Source: an uncultured Collinsella sp. | Lineage (GTDB): Bacteria > Actinomycetota > Coriobacteriia > Coriobacteriales > Coriobacteriaceae | DNA length: 9,572 nt | Assembly: GCA_900552395.1 (NCBI GenBank) | Contig: URZJ01000059.1 | Location: forward strand, 1-9,572 | Reading direction: 5' to 3' | In this document: positions 6,260 to 9,572 of the stretch, piece after piece | Layout: every line of letters starts with the position of its first letter | Numbering within the stretch: the first letter of the stretch is position 1 | Made by a program: the position numbers and the translations under genes | Notes under the pieces: model-generated | What the model was told of the DNA's origin: nothing | Seen by the model: the letters and a program-made list of their open reading frames with translations, nothing else | Databases searched by the model: none

Positions 6260-8113
6260 TTACATCTGCTCGGGCGCGGAAACGCCAACGAGGGTGAGCA
6301 CCAGGGCGAGCGTCACGCGGACGGCATCGCAAGCGGCCAGACGGGCACGCGAAAGCTCGGGGTCGACGGGACGGCCCTCGCTCGGCAGCACCTGGCAGGC
6401 AGCGTAGAAGCTGTGGAAGTCACCGGCGAGTTCCTCGGCAAAGTGGGTCAGACGGAACGGGGCGCGATCGCGAGCACAGCTGGCGATCAGGTCGGTGAGC
6501 TCGTTGAGCTTGCGCGAAAGGGCGAGCTCGGTCGGGTCGGTCAGCAGCGAGTAATCGACGTTCTCACCGATGGCCTTGGCGGCAACGGCCTTCATGCCCA
6601 TCTCGTCGGCCTGCTCGGCGGTAACGTCGGCGGCACGGCGCAGGATGGAGCACACGCGGGCGTGAGCATACTGCACGTAATAGACCGGGTTGGAGTTGTC
6701 GCGCTTCTTAACGGCCTCGATGTCGAAGTCGACCATCTGGTTGGAGCTCTTGGAGATGAGCGTGTAGCGAGCGGCATCGGAGCCAACCTCGTCGACGAGC
6801 TCCTGAAGGGTCACCATGGTGCCCTTGCGCTTGGACATACGGACGGGCTTGCCGTTACGCAGCAGGTTGACGAGCTGGCCCAGTAGAACCTCGAACTTGC
6901 CGGGGTAACCCAGAGCGTCGCAGACGCAGCGGACGCGCTCGATGTAACCGTGGTGGTCGGCGCCCCAGATGTCGATGACGTGGTCGACGCGCTGGAACTT
7001 ATCCCAGTGATAGGCGACGTCGGAGGCGAAGTAGGTGTACTCGCCGTCGGACTTGATCAGGACGCGGTCCTTGTCGTCGCCCAGATCGGTGGAGCGGAAC
7101 CACAGGGCGCCGTCCTTGGTGTAGAGGTAGCCCATCTTGTCGAGCTTCTCAAAAGCGCGGTCGACGGCGGAGGTGCCGGCGGTCTCGCCCTCGGTGTCCT
7201 TCACATACAGCGAGCGCTCGGAGTACCAACGGTCAAAGTCGCAGTTGACGGCGTGGCAGAGGTCGCGCATGTTGTCGACCATCTTCACGTAGCCGCGCTC
7301 ACGGAAGCTCTCCATACGCTCCTGCGGATCGGCGTCGACCCACTTGTCGCCGTCGGTGCGCCAGAACTCGGCGGCCTCGTCGATGATGTAGTCGCCGCCG
7401 TAAGAGTCCTTGCCCAAGGTCTCGGCAAAGTTGTCCTGATACGGATGGGTCTCGGGGTGCTCGTCGTTCTCGTCGGCAACAAAGGCGTCACGGTCGGCGA
7501 TCAGCAGCTTGTGAGCCTCGTCGATATCAACGCCCTGCTTGGCGATGATGTCGGCAAGCTGCATATAGCGCGTGCTGATGGAGTTGCCGAAGGTGTTCAT
7601 CTGAGAGCCGTGGTCATTGATGTAGAACTCACGCTGGATCTCATAGCCGGCGTGGTCCATAACGCGGCAGAGCGAATCGCCCAGCGCGGCCCAGCGGCCG
7701 TGGCCGATGTGCATGGGGCCGACGGGGTTGGCGGAAACGAACTCGACCTGGGTCTTCAGGCCACCACCGACGTTGGACTTAGCGAAGTCCATGCCCTTCT
7801 CGCGAGCCTCGCCAAAGATGGCATTCTTGACGGCAACGGAGAGGTAGAAGTTGATGAAGCCGGGGCCTGCGATCTCGACCTTCTCGATCGCGGGGTCCTC
7901 GGGCATATGGGCAACGATGGCCTCGGCGATCTTGCGCGGGGCGCAGTGGGCCAGCTTGGCGGACTTCAGGGCCATGGTAGAGGTCCACTCGCCATGAGAA
8001 GTGTCAGCCGGTCGCTCGATAGCGCAATCGTCAAGTTCAAATGCGGAAAGGTCGCCGGCCTCCTGGGCCGCAGCAAGCGCAGCGCGTACCAGCTCTTCAA
8101 TCTTCTCGGGCAT
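6260..8113 (-). CDS. argS: arginyl-tRNA synthetase
   Basis: This is a class I aminoacyl-tRNA synthetase that charges tRNA-Arg with arginine. The start at 8113 (MPEKIEELVR, 617 residues) is set by an excellent AAGGAGG four bases upstream; the frame is open further upstream to 8203 but that reading has no ribosome site and overlaps the promoter. Domains in order: N-terminal additional domain that reads the tRNA D-loop region (about 1-95), catalytic Rossmann fold with FVSANPVGPMHIGHGR (HIGH at 135-138) and YINDHGSQ (164-171), the second signature RMSKRKGTMVTL (425-436, the KMSKS-equivalent loop), and the C-terminal DALR-type anticodon-binding helices ending LVLTLVGVSAPEQM. It is 40-60 residues longer than many ArgS proteins. 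The extra length appears to be an acidic stretch at about 187-236, between the TRYMQL helix and SYGGDYIIDEA. It appears monocistronic, with its own promoter and terminator. Confidence 0.98.
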   Translation of the reverse strand: MPEKIEELVRAALAAAQEAGDLSAFELDDCAIERPADTSHGEWTSTMALKSAKLAHCAPRKIAEAIVAHMPEDPAIEKVEIAGPGFINFYLSVAVKNAIFGEAREKGMDFAKSNVGGGLKTQVEFVSANPVGPMHIGHGRWAALGDSLCRVMDHAGYEIQREFYINDHGSQMNTFGNSISTRYMQLADIIAKQGVDIDEAHKLLIADRDAFVADENDEHPETHPYQDNFAETLGKDSYGGDYIIDEAAEFWRTDGDKWVDADPQERMESFRERGYVKMVDNMRDLCHAVNCDFDRWYSERSLYVKDTEGETAGTSAVDRAFEKLDKMGYLYTKDGALWFRSTDLGDDKDRVLIKSDGEYTYFASDVAYHWDKFQRVDHVIDIWGADHHGYIERVRCVCDALGYPGKFEVLLGQLVNLLRNGKPVRMSKRKGTMVTLQELVDEVGSDAARYTLISKSSNQMVDFDIEAVKKRDNSNPVYYVQYAHARVCSILRRAADVTAEQADEMGMKAVAAKAIGENVDYSLLTDPTELALSRKLNELTDLIASCARDRAPFRLTHFAEELAGDFHSFYAACQVLPSEGRPVDPELSRARLAACDAVRVTLALVLTLVGVSAPEQM

Positions 8114-8180
8114 AGATCCTCCTTGTGTTAAAGCCCCCGAGCTCTTGGTCACTCGTAGGGCAAAAGCCAGAGTTTGTAGC

Positions 8181-8209
8181 ACTCTATCACAAGCGACGGG
8201 CACTGTCGC
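8181..8209 (-). promoter_or_regulatory. candidate argS promoter
   Basis: On the minus strand GCGACA (8209-8204, 4/6 match) is 17 bases from TAGAGT (8186-8181, 4/6 match), with TG one base upstream of the -10 (TGATAGAGT), making it an extended -10. The leader would be about 60 bases, ending in the AAGGAGG site before the ATG at 8113. Confidence 0.45.
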
Positions 8210-8229
8210 AGGGTAAAGCTAATAGATAT

Positions 8230-8389
8230 TGCATATGCACAAAAATGACTACAGCTTGCATGGAGTCACTCAAAGATGCCGGTCTGCCTGCAGATTATGC
8301 AGGCGTTGAAAATGCATAAAGGTGTGAATGAGCTGCGTCTGTTATCGAATACTCTTACCTATCAGAATTGTGTGCTTTTCCTGCATAAA
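8230..8389. promoter_or_regulatory. cluster of TGCA-containing motifs between divergent argS and carD-family gene
   Basis: The 342-base divergent region (8114-8455) has no gene I can support. It holds a palindrome TGCATATGCA (8230-8239), TTGCATGG (8256-8263), a hairpin GCCTGCA-GATTA-TGCAGGC (8286-8304), and two copies of TGCATAAA (8313-8320 and 8382-8389). The same octamer occurs in the rho leader (5777-5784). Spacing and repetition suggest operator sites for an unidentified regulator, but no known factor is assigned. Confidence 0.35.
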
Positions 8390-8415
8390 GTAAGGGTTTC
8401 CGCACGTCAGCGTGG

Positions 8416-8421
8416 TATTCT
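8416..8421 (+). promoter_or_regulatory. extended -10 promoter for the carD-family gene
   Basis: TATTCT (8416-8421) is preceded by TGG, giving an extended -10 (TGGTATTCT). No good -35 is seen at the expected distance. Transcription would begin near 8428, with a leader of roughly 28 bases that contains the GGAGG at 8447-8451, four bases before the ATG. The TGCATAAA copy at 8382-8389 sits about where the -35 region begins, so a protein bound there could act on this promoter. Confidence 0.5.
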
Positions 8422-8455
8422 AGACATACGCAAATTCGTATAAGTTGGAGGTAGC

Positions 8456-8941
8456 ATGTTCTCAATCGGTCAACACGTCATTCATCCGGGTCAGGGAGTC
8501 TGCACCGTCGTCGGTTTTAGGGACGACACGCCGCAGCCCATGCTGCTGCTCGAGACCAAGCAGGGACATGCGCAGACGATCCTTATGTACCCCGTGGCGC
8601 AGGCCGACCGTTTGCACGCTGCCATCTCGCAGCAAGATGCCGAGCACCTGCTGAGCCACTACGACGAGCTGGAGTGCGACACCTTTACCGAGCGCAACAG
8701 CTCGCTTGAGGAGACGCACTTTAAGCAGCAGCTCAAGCTGGGCGCGCCCGAGACGGTCCGCGTGGCAAAGACCATGATGCACCGCATTCGTCAGGCCGAG
8801 GAAGCAGATAAAAAGCCCAGCTCTTACTATATGCGTGTACTCAAGGAAGCCAAGCGCCGCTCCATCGAGGAGTTCGCCGTGGCATTGGGCGTCACCGAGG
8901 AGGCCGCCGAAGCCCGCCTAGCCCAAGCCGCCCTCAACTAA
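8456..8941 (+). CDS. CarD/CdnL-family RNA-polymerase-binding transcription regulator
   Basis: The 161-residue protein has the two-part build of the CarD family. The N-terminal Tudor-like domain that binds the RNA polymerase beta subunit (about 1-55) opens FSIGQHVIHPGQGVCTVVGF and ends near MYPVAQADRL. An all-helical C-terminal domain (about 60-160) contains KLGAPETVRVAKTM, SSYYMRVLKEAKRRSIEEFAVALG and a final EEAAEARL helix. Family members in mycobacteria and myxobacteria stabilise the open promoter complex, notably at rRNA promoters. The length matches that family. The whole protein lacks tryptophan, although well-studied members use a conserved Trp in the helical domain to wedge the melted DNA. 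It may therefore act differently, or be a divergent paralogue. The ATG at 8456 has GGAGG upstream, and the gene is transcribed alone, ending in a strong terminator. Confidence 0.9.
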   Translation: MFSIGQHVIHPGQGVCTVVGFRDDTPQPMLLLETKQGHAQTILMYPVAQADRLHAAISQQDAEHLLSHYDELECDTFTERNSSLEETHFKQQLKLGAPETVRVAKTMMHRIRQAEEADKKPSSYYMRVLKEAKRRSIEEFAVALGVTEEAAEARLAQAALN

Positions 8942-8953
8942 CCCATCCGCGCC

Positions 8954-8996
8954 AAAAACCACCACACAGGGGACAGGCACCTTTGTGGTGGTTTTT
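8954..8996 (+). terminator. intrinsic terminator after the carD-family gene
   Basis: A 13-bp perfect stem (AAAAACCACCACA at 8954-8966 with TGTGGTGGTTTTT at 8984-8996) is followed by a T-run. The 17-base loop is longer than usual and holds AGGGGACAGGCACC. The A-run on the left would also let it work, more weakly, on the minus strand. Confidence 0.9.
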
Positions 8997-8997
8997 T

Positions 8998-9015
8998 CGT
9001 TCTAGTCGTTCTAGT
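8998..9015. repeat. 9-bp perfect tandem duplication
   Basis: CGTTCTAGT is repeated head to tail (8998-9006 and 9007-9015), immediately after the terminator U-tract and within the region where the promoter of the next gene should lie. No convincing -35/-10 pair is seen between 8997 and 9050. Confidence 0.7.
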
Positions 9016-9058
9016 AGTATTCATTCTTAGCGATACCTGCGAGCACAAGGAGTCTTTT

Positions 9059-9572
9059 ATGGCAGAGCCACTTTCCGCCGGAATCACCCGCGACCGTGCG
9101 TTCGAATTGCTCAACGAGCACAATAAGGACCCGTTCCACATCACCCACGGCGAAACGGTCGAGGGCACCATGCGCTACTTTGCGCGCGAGTTCGACCCCG
9201 AGAACGAGGAGTTTTGGGGCATCGTCGGTCTGCTGCACGACCTAGATTGGGAGGAGCATGAGGACGACCCCATGAACCACACCATCTATGCGGCCGAGAT
9301 CCTTGAAGGCGAGGGCGCCTCTCCCGATCTCATTCGCGCCATTCAGACGCACACGTCGGACTTCAACACCTCGCTGCCCAAGCCCGAGCTGCAGATGGAA
9401 AAGATCCTGTTTGCCTGCGACGAGCTCACCGGCTTGATCGGTGCTGCCGTCATCATGCGTCCGAGTAAGAGCGTCATGGACTTTACGACCAAGTCGCTCA
9501 AGAAGAAATTCAAGGACAAGAAATTCGCCGCAGGCTGCTCCCGGGACGTGATCGCCCAGGGGGCGGAGCTGC
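9059..9572 (+). CDS. HD-domain hydrolase, partial (3' end outside window)
   Basis: An ATG at 9059, six bases after AAGGAG, opens a frame that stays open to the window edge (171 codons seen). The translation contains the metal-binding pattern of the HD phosphohydrolase superfamily: HITHGE (H30), GLLHDLDWEEH (H60-D61), NHTIYAAEIL (H74), AIQTHTSD (H98) and LFACDELTGLI (D121). The compact form, without a fused sensor or GGDEF domain in the visible part, resembles short stand-alone 'predicted hydrolase' HD proteins of about 190 residues. Such proteins usually cleave phosphoester bonds of nucleotides or related compounds; the substrate cannot be told from sequence. It is separated from the carD-family gene by a terminator, so a separate promoter is expected. 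Confidence 0.88.
   Translation, partial: MAEPLSAGITRDRAFELLNEHNKDPFHITHGETVEGTMRYFAREFDPENEEFWGIVGLLHDLDWEEHEDDPMNHTIYAAEILEGEGASPDLIRAIQTHTSDFNTSLPKPELQMEKILFACDELTGLIGAAVIMRPSKSVMDFTTKSLKKKFKDKKFAAGCSRDVIAQGAEL

Noticed and set aside
6950..8131. 393-codon + strand open frame opposite argS
   Set aside because: ArgS motifs on the minus strand are unambiguous; the antisense frame is a Val/Gly/Asp-rich shadow.
8114..8203. N-terminal extension of ArgS to 8203
   Set aside because: The ATG at 8113 has a near-perfect AAGGAGG, the protein family begins there, and the extension would overlap the likely promoter.
8286..8304. GCCTGCA-GATTA-TGCAGGC hairpin as a terminator or T-box part
   Set aside because: It has a 7-bp stem with no U-tract on either side, and no T-box specifier or antiterminator sequence is seen upstream of argS.
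8125..8319. Small + strand frames in the argS-carD divergent region
   Set aside because: They overlap the argS start, have no ribosome site, and run through the probable argS promoter.

Overview
The window is high-GC, gene-dense, low-repeat bacterial chromosome. The proteins point to an actinobacterium of the class Coriobacteriia, most like Collinsella. The signs are a Rho with a very long Ala/Lys/Arg-rich N-terminal extension, a CarD-type RNA-polymerase-binding protein, a ROK fructokinase and strong AAGGAGG-type ribosome sites. That assignment is inferred from protein style; no 16S or other marker is present.

Layout from left to right. (1) A ROK-family sugar kinase, probably fructokinase, on the + strand (15-905). 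(2) A convergent two-gene minus-strand unit: a membrane-anchored, mostly disordered protein of unknown function (2873 down to 1473) and then a VanZ-like membrane protein (1428 or 1465 down to 1021). It meets the kinase at a shared hairpin terminator whose right arm encodes the end of VanZ. (3) rho on the minus strand (5730 down to 3187), with an intrinsic terminator and a long leader. (4) A 529-base intergenic stretch (5731-6259) holding the rho leader and promoter, an unexplained inverted-repeat element (about 5980-6188) and the argS terminator. (5) argS on the minus strand (8113 down to 6260). (6) A divergent regulatory region with clustered TGCA-containing motifs (8114-8455). (7) A carD-family gene on the + strand (8456-8941) with a terminator. 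(8) The 5' part of an HD-domain hydrolase gene running off the window (9059 to the end).

Most genes are core functions: transcription termination (Rho), transcription initiation (CarD family), translation (ArgS) and sugar entry into glycolysis (ROK kinase). I see no phage, CRISPR, toxin-antitoxin or defence operon. The points worth a second look are the paired-arm element between argS and rho, the disordered AT-hook-like extension and altered RNA-binding motif of Rho, a probable one-base frameshift at the start of vanZ, a CarD homologue with no tryptophan, alternative pairings in the rho leader, and the unknown membrane protein with a repeated Trp/acidic motif.
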